From contig NZ_CP053435.1 in NCBI RefSeq assembly GCF_013127955.1, forward strand, positions 3,385,001 through 3,449,000: a DNA stretch of 64,000 nt, given 5' to 3'. The translations under genes and the position numbers were made by a program. How positions within the stretch are numbered: the stretch's first letter is position 1; every line of letters starts with the position of its first letter. Shown here piece by piece: positions 17,321 through 27,174 of this stretch. Under the pieces are notes generated by a model, which was given only the letters and a program-made list of their open reading frames with translations, did not search any database and was not told the origin of the DNA. The DNA is from Spirosoma taeanense. GTDB taxonomy: Bacteria > Bacteroidota > Bacteroidia > Cytophagales > Spirosomataceae.

Positions 17321-18025
17321 TTATCCCTTGCGACTTCGGCGCGACTTACGCCAGTTGGCGTAGTCCTGGTAGATTCGGTCCAGAAACACGGCGGGGCTGA
17401 CGGAATAATAGACGCCGTTCAACGTAACAGGGCCGAGTGGCACCCGGTTCTGGAGGGTATAGCGGTAACCGGTCATTAGGTTAACCCCGAACCACCGAAG
17501 TGGCCGGATACCAAATACCTCCGGAAATTTAGCCGAGATGGATAAGCCTACGCTCAGGGGTACGGCTATGCTGTTACGTCGGTCGGGTTTCTGGGTGTCG
17601 GTACTAAACAGATCGTACCGGGCCGACCCAACGCCGACTTCAATGGGCGCGCTCAGTTCCCAGAATTTGCGTCGGAAAAAATAGGGCTCTACGTAGACTG
17701 TTGCGTACTGAATTCGCCGGTACGTGACCTGAAACTCGTCCCAGGAGTCGCTGATATGCTGCGTTGTGAAGTAGTAGCCAACGCCCAGCTTGATATTATT
17801 GGGCAGGAGAAACCCCGCCCGCGCTCCCCACACGTTTACGGGATTACGGAGCAACGGCGGACTCGCATCTTTAAAATAAAAGAACCGCTGGTCGGCTTCG
17901 AGAATGAAGCGCGGTTTTTCGGGTCGTTCGTTTTTGGAAGCTGGTAGGCTATCAGCAGGCTGGGCGCAGGCCCTGTGTCCGGCTACGAACCACAACAGGC
18001 TAACTATAAGTAAACAACGCAGCAT
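17321..18025 (-). CDS. Secreted, probably outer-membrane beta-barrel protein of unknown function
   Basis: A 234-residue protein with a signal peptide (MLRCLLIVSLLWFVAGHRACAQ). The remainder alternates polar and aromatic residues in short strands (RFILEADQRFFYFKD, KLGVGYYFTTQ, YATVYVEPYFFR, GVNLMTGYRY) typical of small outer-membrane barrels. The C-terminus is strongly basic (WRKSRRSRKG), which is not usual for a barrel end. The gene is divergent from the DUF4385 gene with about 144 bases between starts. I do not recognise a named family. Confidence 0.7.
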   Translation of the reverse strand: MLRCLLIVSLLWFVAGHRACAQPADSLPASKNERPEKPRFILEADQRFFYFKDASPPLLRNPVNVWGARAGFLLPNNIKLGVGYYFTTQHISDSWDEFQVTYRRIQYATVYVEPYFFRRKFWELSAPIEVGVGSARYDLFSTDTQKPDRRNSIAVPLSVGLSISAKFPEVFGIRPLRWFGVNLMTGYRYTLQNRVPLGPVTLNGVYYSVSPAVFLDRIYQDYANWRKSRRSRKG

Positions 18026-18169
18026 ACGGAATACGGAGTTTGTGAACAGAGAGACCTATCCCTTAAAACCCCTGAAGCCTTCCCAGTGTTGCTGGAACGG
18101 CGAGAATCTGTCTAACCTCTTTAGCCTCTTTACGAGTTATAGGGTACGGATATCAACGTAAAGCAGTCT

Positions 18170-18670
18170 ATGCCTGCCAATAACCGCGCATTCAACTACG
18201 ATCTGGACTATAAGAACCTGAACCTCCGCGAGCAGCCTGAACTCTATCGCGTTGGCAAGGGCGAGATGGGGGTATTGCTCGTGCAGCCCTACAAATCAGA
18301 AATCCTGCCCCACTGGCGCTTTAAAACGCCCGAGATTGCCCGCGAGTCGTCGGAGAAAATCTTCCAGATGTTTCTGGACTACAAACAGAAAGGGGACTTC
18401 ATCGGCATGGACATGGCCAGGAAGTTTCTACAGATGGGATACACACGAGCCAGACGTTACGCCAACCACAAAACCGGACAGAAATATGACGGCCCGGTGC
18501 CCGATGACCAGAAAGGCCGTTCGGGTGCCCACGGCCGCGAGCAGCTTCCTCGTGATGAAGACCCAGTCAAAGCCGAATCGGCCCGCATTTTCTATGGCAA
18601 GTATCTGGAAGCCCGTGAAGACCCTGAATACAGGAAGCAACGAAAAGACTGGCAGGAAAAATACGGTTGA
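18170..18670 (+). CDS. DUF4385 domain-containing protein
   Basis: This 166-residue cytosolic protein matches the DUF4385 pattern: FNYDLDYKNLNLREQPELYRVGKGEMGVLLV at the N-terminus, a central MDMARKFLQMGYTRARRYANHK helix, and a charged C-terminal helix (KAESARIFYGKYLEAREDPEYRK). Function is unknown; the basic central helix could contact nucleic acid, which is only an inference. It converges on the alpha-amylase gene, whose stop lies 19 bp away with no hairpin between them. Confidence 0.8.
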   Translation: MPANNRAFNYDLDYKNLNLREQPELYRVGKGEMGVLLVQPYKSEILPHWRFKTPEIARESSEKIFQMFLDYKQKGDFIGMDMARKFLQMGYTRARRYANHKTGQKYDGPVPDDQKGRSGAHGREQLPRDEDPVKAESARIFYGKYLEAREDPEYRKQRKDWQEKYG

Positions 18671-18689
18671 AATCACCAGCCCGTATAGA

Positions 18690-20561
18690 TCAGGGTTTTC
18701 GCCGTCGCAGAATCTGGACCTCCATGGGGTGCAGTTGAACCGGCACGACCCGTACGGGCCCGTGCGTCTGGCTGCCGTCGGTTTCGTGAATCGTTACGCT
18801 GCCGCCTGACTTCGTAACAACCTGCCCCGGCGACTGCGGCTGGGACTGATTGCTGAACAGAATGTCGAACGGAGCCTGATCAGGGTTTAGAGAGACATCG
18901 ATAATCACCTCCCCATTGAATCCGCCGTTGGTTTGGGTATTTGCCACAATCAGCACTTCCTGATCGTTCAGAATCCGCGAAAAGGCCAGCACCCCCGGAC
19001 TAAAGGGCGAGATGCCAAAGTTTACGCCATCGCCGGAAATCGGTCGAAAATACTGGCGGCCGTAACGCAAAGCAGGCTGCTCATTCCGGACTGCACTGAT
19101 CGCTTTGATGGCCGCGTAGAACGAATGCTGCGGATCAAACGCGTTTGGTTTCCCCCACAGCGCTTCGCGCACGGCGGCATCGCTATTACCCAGGCCATGC
19201 AGCCCCTGCTCGGTACCGTAATAAACACACGGTATACCCTGCAACGTAAACAGACAGGCCAGCCCCAGCGTAGCCTGGGCGTCGAAGCGGGTGGGATCGG
19301 CAGCATCACGATAGTAAAAGCGCTGCTTCATGTCGTGATTGTCCAGAAACGTCACGAAGAAATTCGTCGCGTCGCCGTGGGTGCTGAGAATATCGCGCTG
19401 CACATCTTTTCGCCGGCGGTACATGGCCTGCACCGACGAAGGTGGCGTTAAGCCTTTGGCGACCGACGGCAGACGGAAAAACAGCGGAAAATCAAGAGCG
19501 GCATCAACGCCAATCGGCTCATTACCCTGGCTGGTTGTGCGGCCAATGAACTGATTGATTTTTTCTTCTTCGTCGAAGACTTCCCCGAACGTAAAGAAGT
19601 TTTTCTTGCCGATACTCAGGGCAAACTCGCGCATGGCATTGGCAAAAATCCGGGCAAAATCGGGCTCAATGAACTTCAGCGTATCAATCCGATAGCCGTC
19701 CACATCGAATTTGGCGATCATATATTGATAAGCCAGAATTAATGTTTCGTGCACCGGAAATGACCGCCCCAGGCTGTCCGTTTCGCTGAAATCAGTCACC
19801 AGTTCTTTCAGCGATTCAAAATCGCCACCGGCTTCGCCCCCTTTGCCCTTACGCCGGAACAGTTCGTTTCGCTGGAGTTCAACGGGCCACACAGCCGCAT
19901 CGTCCGGAATCGGAACGGGAGCACCGCTGAAATCGGCAAAGGCAGCATTCCCCTGCGCGTCATGCCACCGGACGGGATATACACTGTTTCGACCATCGGC
20001 GCTGGGCGCATTGTCGCTGCCATTCACGACGTAGCCAAACACATTGCCCGCGTGATTGAGCACGATATCAAAGATAATGTAGATGCCCCGGGCGTGGGCA
20101 GCATCAATCAGCGCCCGGAGTTCATCCTCAGCCAGGGCCGGGTTAATTCGGGCAACCTGCGGGTCCGATGAAAAGCGCGGCTCGACCTGCAGAAAGTCCT
20201 GAAAGCCGTAGCCGTGATACGTAGTGTCTTCATACTGACAGTTCTTAATAACCGGCGAAAGCCAGATAGCGCCTACGCCCAACTCCTGGAGGTAGTCGAG
20301 TTGTTCGCGCACGCCGTTGAACGTACCGCCCTGAAAAACGCCGTGGAGACCATCGAAAGGCGACAGACGCGGTGGCGCAACCGGGTTGTTGAACCGATCG
20401 AGCAGCAGAAAATAAATCCATGTATCGCGCCAGTCGGGCGGGGAAGGAAAGGGCGTGTTAATCGAAACCGTCTGGTTGCCGATGGTAACTTGTCTGGATT
20501 GCGAAGTTGCAGCGGACGCCAAAGCCGAACGAACGGCTTCACTGCGGATGGATGTTGGCAT
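18690..20561 (-). CDS. Alpha-amylase family glycosyl hydrolase (GH13), cytosolic
   Basis: 623 residues with the GH13 conserved regions in order: IIFDIVLNHAG (about residue 160), DGYRIDTLKFIEPDF with the nucleophile Asp (about 292), FTFGEVFDEEEK with the acid/base Glu (about 323) and FVTFLDNHDMKQ (about 418). A C-terminal beta domain follows. There is no signal peptide (MPTSIRSEAVRSALAS), so the enzyme probably acts on internal glucans or imported oligosaccharides. The gene stands alone and is not part of a Sus-type locus, although the window also encodes TreZ and TreY-MalQ, which act on the same type of substrate. Confidence 0.88.
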   Translation of the reverse strand: MPTSIRSEAVRSALASAATSQSRQVTIGNQTVSINTPFPSPPDWRDTWIYFLLLDRFNNPVAPPRLSPFDGLHGVFQGGTFNGVREQLDYLQELGVGAIWLSPVIKNCQYEDTTYHGYGFQDFLQVEPRFSSDPQVARINPALAEDELRALIDAAHARGIYIIFDIVLNHAGNVFGYVVNGSDNAPSADGRNSVYPVRWHDAQGNAAFADFSGAPVPIPDDAAVWPVELQRNELFRRKGKGGEAGGDFESLKELVTDFSETDSLGRSFPVHETLILAYQYMIAKFDVDGYRIDTLKFIEPDFARIFANAMREFALSIGKKNFFTFGEVFDEEEKINQFIGRTTSQGNEPIGVDAALDFPLFFRLPSVAKGLTPPSSVQAMYRRRKDVQRDILSTHGDATNFFVTFLDNHDMKQRFYYRDAADPTRFDAQATLGLACLFTLQGIPCVYYGTEQGLHGLGNSDAAVREALWGKPNAFDPQHSFYAAIKAISAVRNEQPALRYGRQYFRPISGDGVNFGISPFSPGVLAFSRILNDQEVLIVANTQTNGGFNGEVIIDVSLNPDQAPFDILFSNQSQPQSPGQVVTKSGGSVTIHETDGSQTHGPVRVVPVQLHPMEVQILRRRKP

Positions 20562-20870
20562 ATTAGGTAGAAGAAGTTTAGTCGGCTATTAATTCTGGCA
20601 AGGCGGCCATTGCGCGCTTAGTCGGAAAATACGGTTCGGCAGCAAACGCAGGTTTGTATTTTTACAGAACGTACGCCCTGTTTTAGTAACCGGCAAAAGG
20701 CACCGCGCTCCCACAGGCCTGATCCGATTTGGGTCATTTACAGCGAATGAAAATAAGCGCACAGCAGTAGTACGGTTAATCTTTGCGTAGCTTTGCGCCT
20801 TCTTTGTGCCCGGGCTGAAAAGCGCCGGCGCGAAGAATACAATAAAGTCTCAAGCACATGACGAGATACT
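20562..20870. promoter_or_regulatory. Divergent promoter region of alpha-amylase and folD
   Basis: A 309-base gap between divergent genes. It contains a run with recurring CTTTG units (20781-20806), including TAGCTTTG at 20788-20795, which matches TAnnTTTG and would start folD transcription about 70 bases ahead of its ATG. I see no gene in it. Confidence 0.4.
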
Positions 20871-21755
20871 ATGCAGCTCCTCGACGGCAAACTTCTTTCG
20901 GCACAGATTAAACAGGAAATCGCGGCTGAAGTCGCACAGATTAACGAGCAGGGCGGTAAGATTCCACACCTCGTCGCCATTCTGGTGGGCAATAACGGGG
21001 CCTCAGAAACCTACGTAGCTTCGAAAATGAAAAACTGCGAAGAGGTAGGCATGCACTCGACGCTGATCCGGCTCGACCCGTCGGTCTCCGAAGCCGAACT
21101 GCTCGACAAGGTCCGTGAAGTCAACGACAACCCCGACATGGATGGGTTAATTGTTCAGCTGCCCCTCCCCGACCACATCAACCCCGACCGGATCATGGAA
21201 ACCATCAATCCGGCCAAAGATGTGGACGGTTTTCACCCCATCAATATTGGTCGGATGGCCAAGGGACTACCCGCCTACGTGTCGGCGACACCGCAGGGCG
21301 TTCTGGAGATGATCAAACGCTACGACATCAAAACCGCCGGGAAACATTGCGTGGTGGTGGGCCGGAGCCAGATTGTGGGCCTGCCCATGTCAATCCTGAT
21401 GCAGCGCAACACCTACCCCGGCAACTGCACCGTAACGCTCACCCATTCCCGGACCCAGCATCTGGAAGACATCTGCCGCTCGGCCGATATTCTGGTGGCC
21501 GCCCTCGGCAAACCCGAGTTTATCACCGGCGACATGGTGAAAGAAGGAGCTGTCGTCATTGACGTGGGTCTGGAGCGCGTGCCGGACGCGACCAAGAAAA
21601 GTGGCTTTGCGCTCAAAGGCGACGTAAAGTTCGACGAGGTGGCGCCGAAAGCGAGCTTCATCACGCCCGTTCCGGGTGGCGTTGGGTTGATGACCATCTG
21701 CTCGCTGATGCAGAATACGCTTAAAGCCGCGCGTGGCGAAGTGTACAGCCGGTAA
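20871..21755 (+). CDS. folD: Bifunctional methylenetetrahydrofolate dehydrogenase / methenyltetrahydrofolate cyclohydrolase (FolD)
   Basis: The 294-residue cytosolic enzyme interconverts 5,10-methylene-THF and 10-formyl-THF using NADP. Signature segments are present: [16 protein letters not shown] with the catalytic Tyr/Lys region (about residue 45-60), [13 protein letters not shown] (about 97), the [15 protein letters not shown] block (about 118), the cofactor loop [14 protein letters not shown] (about 160) and the [13 protein letters not shown] end (about 263). Length is normal. A GC-rich hairpin with a T-run at 21783-21814 follows it. Confidence 0.97.
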   Translation: MQLLDGKLLSAQIKQEIAAEVAQINEQGGKIPHLVAILVGNNGASETYVASKMKNCEEVGMHSTLIRLDPSVSEAELLDKVREVNDNPDMDGLIVQLPLPDHINPDRIMETINPAKDVDGFHPINIGRMAKGLPAYVSATPQGVLEMIKRYDIKTAGKHCVVVGRSQIVGLPMSILMQRNTYPGNCTVTLTHSRTQHLEDICRSADILVAALGKPEFITGDMVKEGAVVIDVGLERVPDATKKSGFALKGDVKFDEVAPKASFITPVPGGVGLMTICSLMQNTLKAARGEVYSR

Positions 21756-21782
21756 GCTTAGCTTTGCTTAACAAACTTTAAC

Positions 21783-21814
21783 AGCCCGCCCCGGCCCGGA
21801 CGGGCTGCTTTTTT
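21783..21814 (+). terminator. Terminator after folD
   Basis: AGCCCG (21783-21788) pairs with CGGGCT (21801-21806), with further GC pairs possible inside, followed by GCTTTTTT. It ends just ahead of the promoter of the DUF2723 gene. Confidence 0.7.
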
Positions 21815-21817
21815 GCG

Positions 21818-21825
21818 TATTTTTG
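21818..21825 (+). promoter_or_regulatory. TAnnTTTG promoter element of the DUF2723 gene
   Basis: TATTTTTG is a perfect match to the Bacteroidota -7 consensus. Transcription would start near 21831, downstream of an in-frame TTG at 21813 and upstream of the ATG at 21867, which supports the latter as the start codon. Confidence 0.5.
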
Positions 21826-21866
21826 GGCACTACTTACACAAAAGCAGTTCGTTAATCTTTATTTAT

Positions 21867-24821
21867 ATGCAATCATTCAAACGCCTGAACACCCTCGTCG
21901 GCTGGTTCACGTTCGTTGTCGCGCTGATTACTTACGCGATGACCGTCGAACGCACAGCCAGCTTCTGGGACTGTGGCGAGTTCATTGCGTGTTCGTTTAA
22001 ACTCCAGGTACCCCACCCGCCCGGCGCCCCGTTTTTCCTCCTGCTGGGCCGGATCTTCTCCATGTTTTCGCTCGGTGATCTGACCAGCGTAGCGTACTGG
22101 GTCAATATGGTTTCGGTACTGGCGAGTGCGTTCACGATCGCTTTCCTGTTCTGGACGATCACGATGCTGGCGCAGAAACTGCTCGGCAAAGCGGAGAGCG
22201 AATACACCACGGCAGATACCCTACTGGTCATCGGCACGAGTGCCGTTGGGGCGCTGGCCTACACGTTCTCGGACACGTTCTGGTTCTCGTCCGTTGAAGC
22301 CGAAGTGTATGGCATGTCGTCGTTCTTTACGGCTATTGTTGTATGGGCGGCTTTTAAATGGGAACGTATCGAAGACGAAGCAGCCGCTAATCGCTGGCTG
22401 ATTTTCATTGCCTACCTGACGGGGCTTTCCATCGGCGTTCACCTGCTGAACCTCGTCACGCTGCCCGCCCTGGCGCTTATTTACTATTTCAAGAAGTATC
22501 CGAAACCTACGTTCTGGGGTGGCGCAACGGCCGCCGGTATTGGCCTGATTATTCTGGGCATCATTAACGCGGGTATTATTCCGGGTTTGCCGGGTATGGC
22601 CTTTGTGGTTGAACGCTTCTTTGTGAATACCCTCGGCCTGCCGTTCAACTCCGGCATGTTTTTCTTCGTCGTTGTTTTCCTGGGAGCTGTTACCTACGGC
22701 ATCATCTGGTCGTCCCGGCAGAAGCGGCCCATCTGGAATACCAGTCTGCTAGCGCTGGCCTTCGTGCTGATTGGTTATGCGTCGTATATGCAGGTGCTGG
22801 TACGGGCCGATTTTAACCCGCCCATCAACGAAAACAACCCCGACGATGCGCTGAACTTTTTGTCGTATCTGCGTCGGGAGCAGTACGGCAGCCGGTCGCT
22901 GCTCTATGGTCCGGTATTCACCGCCCAGCCGATCGACAACAAAAAAGGCGCGCCGATGTGGAAAAAGGAAGGCAACCGTTACGTTATTTTCGACTATCAG
23001 CCGGAATACGTCTATTCGCCGGGCGATGAGATGCTATTTCCGCGGGTGTACAGCAGCCAGCAGAACCACCCGCAGCTATACCGCCAGATGCTGGGCCTCG
23101 CCGAAGGGCAGAAGCCAACCATGGGCGACAACCTGAAATTTCTGTTCAGCTATCAGCTTGGCCATATGTGGTGGCGCTACCTGATGTGGAACTTTGCCGG
23201 TCGTGAGAGCGACGAAGAAGGCGCGGGCTACATGCTGCCCTGGTCAACGGATAACGGCGTACCGGATCTGCTTAAAGCCAACAAAGCGCGCGACAACTTC
23301 TATATGCTGCCTTTCGCGCTGGGCCTGTTCGGGATTGCGTTCCAATATTTCCGCCGTCGGCGCGATTTCCTGATCGTCGGGCTGCTGTTCTTGTTCACCG
23401 GTATTGCCCTGCAGATCTTCCTGAATTCGCCCCCTTCGGAGCCGCGCGAACGCGACTACATTTACGTTGGTTCGTTCTATTTCTTCGCCATCTGGCTGGG
23501 TCTGGGCGTCATGGCCATTGCCGAAGGACTACGCAACACGCTTAAATCGGACATTGCCCGCAACGGACTGGTGGTGGGCCTGTGCCTACTGGTTCCGGTT
23601 ATGATGGGTGCCAAAAGCTGGGACAACCATAACCGCGACAACCGCTATCAGTCGGTCGATTTCGCCAAAAACCTGCTCAATTCCTGCGCGCCCAACGCGG
23701 TGCTGTTTACGGGTGGGGATAACGATACGTTCCCGCTCTGGTACGTGCAGGAGGTTGAAGGCTTCCGACGCGACGTACGAGTTTGTAACCTGAGCCTGCT
23801 GGGCACCGAGTGGTACATTCAGCAGATGAAGCGGAAGACCTACGAGTCGGAAGCCCTGCCGATTTCGCTGGAGTTCGACAACTTCAACAAGGGGAAGAAC
23901 GACGTCGTAATGTTCTATGAACTGCCCGGCGTGAAAAACGGCATTGATCTGAAGCAGTACATCAACCTGATCAAGACCAACAATCCGGCTCTTCAGGTAC
24001 CGCTGACCAACGGTGATATGACCAGCATTCTGCCTTCGTCGGAGCTGTTCCTGCCGATTGACAAGGCGGCTATTGACAAGGCCAACTTTGTTCCGGCTTC
24101 GCTGCGTCCGATGATGAAAGACACTCTGCAGTGGTCAATTGGCAAGAAGAACCTGTACAAGCCTGACCTGATCATGCTCGATATGATCGCCACCAATAAC
24201 TGGCAGCGGCCCATTTATTTTTCGAGTACCCTGGCCAGCGATAACTATCTAAACCTGAAGAACTATATGCAGCTGGAAGGGTATGCGTACCGCCTGATGC
24301 CGGTTGCTGTACCGGGCGCATCGGATGGTTACGTCAACTCCGACATCATGTACACCAACATGACCAAGAAGACCTTCTGGCGCGAGTTCGACAACCCGAA
24401 CGTTTATTACGATGAGACCTACAAAGGCCCGCCGGTGGTTTCGGCCCGGATTGCGTTCTTCCGGCTGGCCGATCAGTTAATCCGCGAGGGAAATACGGCG
24501 AAGGCGCGTGAGGTTCTGGATTATTCGCTGAAGGTGATTCCCGATAAAAGCATTCCCTACGACCAGATTTCGTCGAACTACGTTCGGTTCCTGTTTGCCG
24601 TGGGCGACAACAAGAAAGCGCTCGAAATTGCTAACACGATGGCCACCCGCGCCGACCAGAATCTAAGCTATATCAAGAGTGGTCGTGGGCAGTTCGGCAA
24701 TCCGAACGCCGATATGTATGTTCTCCAGACGATCATTGAGGCCTGCACGGAGGCCAAGCAAACTGCAGCGGCCAATAAATACGAAGCGATCTACCAGAAG
24801 CACGCGAACTCGTTTGGCTGA
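21867..24821 (+). CDS. DUF2723 polytopic membrane protein, glycosyltransferase/O-mannosyltransferase-like
   Basis: A protein of about 984 residues. The N-terminus matches DUF2723: a first membrane helix (FTFVVALITYAMTV), then ASFWDCGEFIACSFKLQVPHPPGAPFFLLLGR (about 40-71). This Asp/Glu-containing loop resembles the catalytic first loop of GT-C enzymes such as protein O-mannosyltransferases. About a dozen hydrophobic helices follow to residue 590, with EPRERDYIYVGSFYFFAIW near the end, then a soluble C-terminal domain of about 350 residues with TPR-like helices (AKAREVLDYSLKVIPDKS). Inner-membrane location is expected. Start chosen at ATG 21867 because the terminator and promoter occupy the upstream bases. 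The acceptor is unknown; protein O-glycosylation is known in this phylum. Confidence 0.85.
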   Translation: MQSFKRLNTLVGWFTFVVALITYAMTVERTASFWDCGEFIACSFKLQVPHPPGAPFFLLLGRIFSMFSLGDLTSVAYWVNMVSVLASAFTIAFLFWTITMLAQKLLGKAESEYTTADTLLVIGTSAVGALAYTFSDTFWFSSVEAEVYGMSSFFTAIVVWAAFKWERIEDEAAANRWLIFIAYLTGLSIGVHLLNLVTLPALALIYYFKKYPKPTFWGGATAAGIGLIILGIINAGIIPGLPGMAFVVERFFVNTLGLPFNSGMFFFVVVFLGAVTYGIIWSSRQKRPIWNTSLLALAFVLIGYASYMQVLVRADFNPPINENNPDDALNFLSYLRREQYGSRSLLYGPVFTAQPIDNKKGAPMWKKEGNRYVIFDYQPEYVYSPGDEMLFPRVYSSQQNHPQLYRQMLGLAEGQKPTMGDNLKFLFSYQLGHMWWRYLMWNFAGRESDEEGAGYMLPWSTDNGVPDLLKANKARDNFYMLPFALGLFGIAFQYFRRRRDFLIVGLLFLFTGIALQIFLNSPPSEPRERDYIYVGSFYFFAIWLGLGVMAIAEGLRNTLKSDIARNGLVVGLCLLVPVMMGAKSWDNHNRDNRYQSVDFAKNLLNSCAPNAVLFTGGDNDTFPLWYVQEVEGFRRDVRVCNLSLLGTEWYIQQMKRKTYESEALPISLEFDNFNKGKNDVVMFYELPGVKNGIDLKQYINLIKTNNPALQVPLTNGDMTSILPSSELFLPIDKAAIDKANFVPASLRPMMKDTLQWSIGKKNLYKPDLIMLDMIATNNWQRPIYFSSTLASDNYLNLKNYMQLEGYAYRLMPVAVPGASDGYVNSDIMYTNMTKKTFWREFDNPNVYYDETYKGPPVVSARIAFFRLADQLIREGNTAKAREVLDYSLKVIPDKSIPYDQISSNYVRFLFAVGDNKKALEIANTMATRADQNLSYIKSGRGQFGNPNADMYVLQTIIEACTEAKQTAAANKYEAIYQKHANSFG

Positions 24822-24840
24822 TCCGAACAGTAATCTCGAA

Positions 24841-24886
24841 AAAGTGGCCGGTTTGCTGAACATTAGTAAACCGGCCACTTTTTTTT
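24841..24886. terminator. Bidirectional terminator between DUF2723 and the antiporter
   Basis: A 14-bp perfect stem (24841-24854 with 24868-24881) followed by eight Ts on the plus strand, preceded by As that serve the converging antiporter gene. Confidence 0.88.
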
Positions 24887-24923
24887 ACCGGCCCCACCCG
24901 GCATAGAAAAAGGCAACTTGGTA

Positions 24924-26522
24924 TCAGTGGATGGGATGGTCGACTTTTTCTTCTTCCAGGTCAATCCGGGCTTCTTCTTTGCGGATGACCTCGTCATCAA
25001 ACTCTTTCTTATGACGCAATCGACGTAACTCGTCGCGTTGCGCGGTCAAAATGCCGGATAAAATTTGATTGTAACGCTTTATTTTCCCCGCATCACAATC
25101 CAGCGAATGCAGGTGCTGCGCCGTCAGATCGAGGTCGGTTTCCAGCCGGTTTTTCAAGTTACCGACCAGTTCATTAGTGGTGGCCTCTTCCGCATGTTTC
25201 CCGTTCAGCGTCTTCAACGCAACATCCAGTAGCTTCAGCCGAATAATGGTTTCCTGCTCGTCTTGGGGTGCCGGATTATCCGGGTCTTGATAATTTACCA
25301 GCCGGATAACAAACGGTAGGGTCAGCCCCTGAACGATGAGCGTAACCAGAATGACCACGAACGTAATGAACAGAATCAGGTTCCGGTTCGGGAAAGGCTC
25401 TCCGTTGGTTAACGTCAACGGAATGGACAGTGCCGACGCCAGTGATACAACCCCGCGCATACCGGCCCAGCCAATAATGAACGGAGCGCGCCAGCCGGGA
25501 TTTGGATCTGCAACTGAAATGACTCTGCTAATGATGCGGGTAAATCCAGACGTAAAGAAAGCCGCTCCTACCCGCGTCACGATAATGAGCAGCGTGATCA
25601 GCAAAGCATAGAGAACAGCCTCTGTTTTTGAGTAACCGCCCAGTCCTTTCATGATCAGCGGCAATTCCAGCCCGATCAGGATAAACACCAGACCGTTTAG
25701 GGCAAACACCACAGTTGCCCACATCCCGGTACCCTGAATACGCGCACTATGATTCAAGATTCGGTGGCTCTGATTGGATAGGAACAGCCCTCCGCTCACC
25801 ACCGCCATCACTCCGGAGAAATGGAATTCTTCGGCAGCCAGATACATAATATATGGCGCCATGAACGTCAGTAGAATATTAATCCGGGTAGTTGTGGGCA
25901 GCCAGCGATGAATCATGTAGAACACGCCTGCAACGCTTACGCCAGCAACCACGCCCATGATCGTAACCAACATAAATTCGGTAGCGGCCTGCTGCCAGAC
26001 AAACGTTCCGGATAAGACAGCCGCCAGCGCAAACCGGAATACAATCAAACTTGAGGCATCGTTCATCAGGCTTTCGCCTTCCAGAATGCTGATGAGTCGT
26101 TTGGGCACGTCAATACCCCGTAGAACAGAGGTTGCGGCTACCGCATCGGGGGGCGAAATGATCCCGCCCAGCAGAAAGCCCAGCGCCAGCGTAAAGCCCG
26201 GAATCAGGGCACTTGACACATAGGCTACAGCAAAGGAGGTGAAAAGAACCAGCCCAAAGGCAAAACCTGCAATGATCCGTCGCCAGCGCCAGAACTCTTT
26301 CCAGGCTGTGAACCAGGCGGCTTCATACAGCAAGGGAGGCAGGAAGATCAAGAAAATCAGTTCAGGATCAATACTGATGGTTGGAATACCGGGAACAAAG
26401 CTGATTGCCAGACCACCCAACACCAGAAAAATAGGCGTCGGCACGCGTAACCGCTGCCCAATCATGACAAATAGCGAGACAGCTAGTAGCAATGCCAGAC
26501 AAAGAAACAGCGTTTCGTGCAT
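24924..26522 (-). CDS. Na+/H+ antiporter, CPA1 family
   Basis: This 532-residue inner-membrane exchanger swaps Na+ (or K+) for protons in pH and salt balance. About 12 hydrophobic helices occupy residues 1-410. Family motifs include FLIFLPPLLYEAAWFT (about 59), the ion-site region GIISPPDAVAATSVLRGIDVPKR (about 120) and LEGESLMNDASSLIVFRFAL (about 147), which hold the conserved Asp residues. The C-terminal 120 residues are hydrophilic and helical, rich in Glu/Lys/Arg, and probably regulatory in the cytosol (EEQVDHPIH-like end). The gene is monocistronic and converges on the DUF2723 gene. Confidence 0.92.
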   Translation of the reverse strand: MHETLFLCLALLLAVSLFVMIGQRLRVPTPIFLVLGGLAISFVPGIPTISIDPELIFLIFLPPLLYEAAWFTAWKEFWRWRRIIAGFAFGLVLFTSFAVAYVSSALIPGFTLALGFLLGGIISPPDAVAATSVLRGIDVPKRLISILEGESLMNDASSLIVFRFALAAVLSGTFVWQQAATEFMLVTIMGVVAGVSVAGVFYMIHRWLPTTTRINILLTFMAPYIMYLAAEEFHFSGVMAVVSGGLFLSNQSHRILNHSARIQGTGMWATVVFALNGLVFILIGLELPLIMKGLGGYSKTEAVLYALLITLLIIVTRVGAAFFTSGFTRIISRVISVADPNPGWRAPFIIGWAGMRGVVSLASALSIPLTLTNGEPFPNRNLILFITFVVILVTLIVQGLTLPFVIRLVNYQDPDNPAPQDEQETIIRLKLLDVALKTLNGKHAEEATTNELVGNLKNRLETDLDLTAQHLHSLDCDAGKIKRYNQILSGILTAQRDELRRLRHKKEFDDEVIRKEEARIDLEEEKVDHPIH

Positions 26523-26607
26523 ACTGCGACAGCGGAAAATGATTGTGGTAGGGTGCTAAAATAAACGCTGAGCAACCAACTTCCAGAGCCAGGCTGGATA
26601 TAATGCC

Positions 26608-26641
26608 GCAGGCCCCGATAGGATCAACTATCGGGGCCTGC
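26608..26641. terminator. Hairpin between the antiporter promoter and the frameshifted gene
   Basis: A 14-bp perfect stem (26608-26621 with 26628-26641) with a 6-base loop. On the plus strand it is followed by TTTCTG. On the minus strand it lies 33 bases beyond the stop of the frameshifted gene and probably ends that transcript. Confidence 0.6.
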
Positions 26642-26674
26642 TTTCTGAACGCTTTCTTTTTAAAGTTCAGGACG

Positions 26675-27174
26675 TTACAACAGCGCGTCCTGCTGAAACT
26701 TATACGTAATTACGCCATGCAGGATGGGCTGTAGCTTTTTCGCCAGTTCATTCATGTATATAAAGCCGGCTTTCTGCAGCGAGGCACTCTTCTTACGGTA
26801 TTCGATTGGAATAACGGTCAACTCATTCGACCCTGTACTGGCAGCTGTCTGGGCCAGGCTACGCATTCTGCCTGTTAGTTTTGCCAGCCCTGAATTGACC
26901 GATAGTTTTCCTTCAAAAACAACATCCTTGCTGCCGGCCAATGATTTTTCCTCTGCCCGGATAAGCAAAAAATCTTTACCGCCCGAGAAGGCAATACCCT
27001 GTTCGGTTAATACCTCCGCAATAGATAGAAAGCTTCCTTATCGGCCAGATCCGTTGTGATCAGAATCACATTAGCGCCTTTAAATGGAAGATACTGACTG
27101 TGCAAATTAGTAGAGAGCACGCAGAAGATAAGCGCAAGCCAGTAACCAGATTGTTTAAGTAACATTTGTTTCAT
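26675..27174 (-). pseudogene. Frameshifted gene for a small secreted protein of unknown function
   Basis: From the ATG at 27174 a frame opens with a signal peptide (MKQMLLKQSGYWLALIFCVL ... NLHS) and continues QYLPFKGANVILITTDLADKEAF, then goes out of frame and stops shortly afterwards. The same protein resumes in another frame (LSIAEVLTEQGIAFSGGKDF) and runs to the stop at 26675. Adding one T to the TTT at 27029-27031 (minus strand) restores a single frame of about 166 codons. The lesion is therefore a one-base loss in a homopolymer: a recent mutation, a phase-variable tract or an assembly error. The restored protein is secreted or periplasmic and matches nothing I recognise. Its ATG overlaps the stop of the upstream small membrane gene by 4 bases. 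Confidence 0.75.

Noticed and set aside
20781..20806. CTTTG-rich run as a possible tandem repeat or CRISPR remnant
   Set aside because: Only three to four short irregular units without spacers; better explained as promoter sequence.
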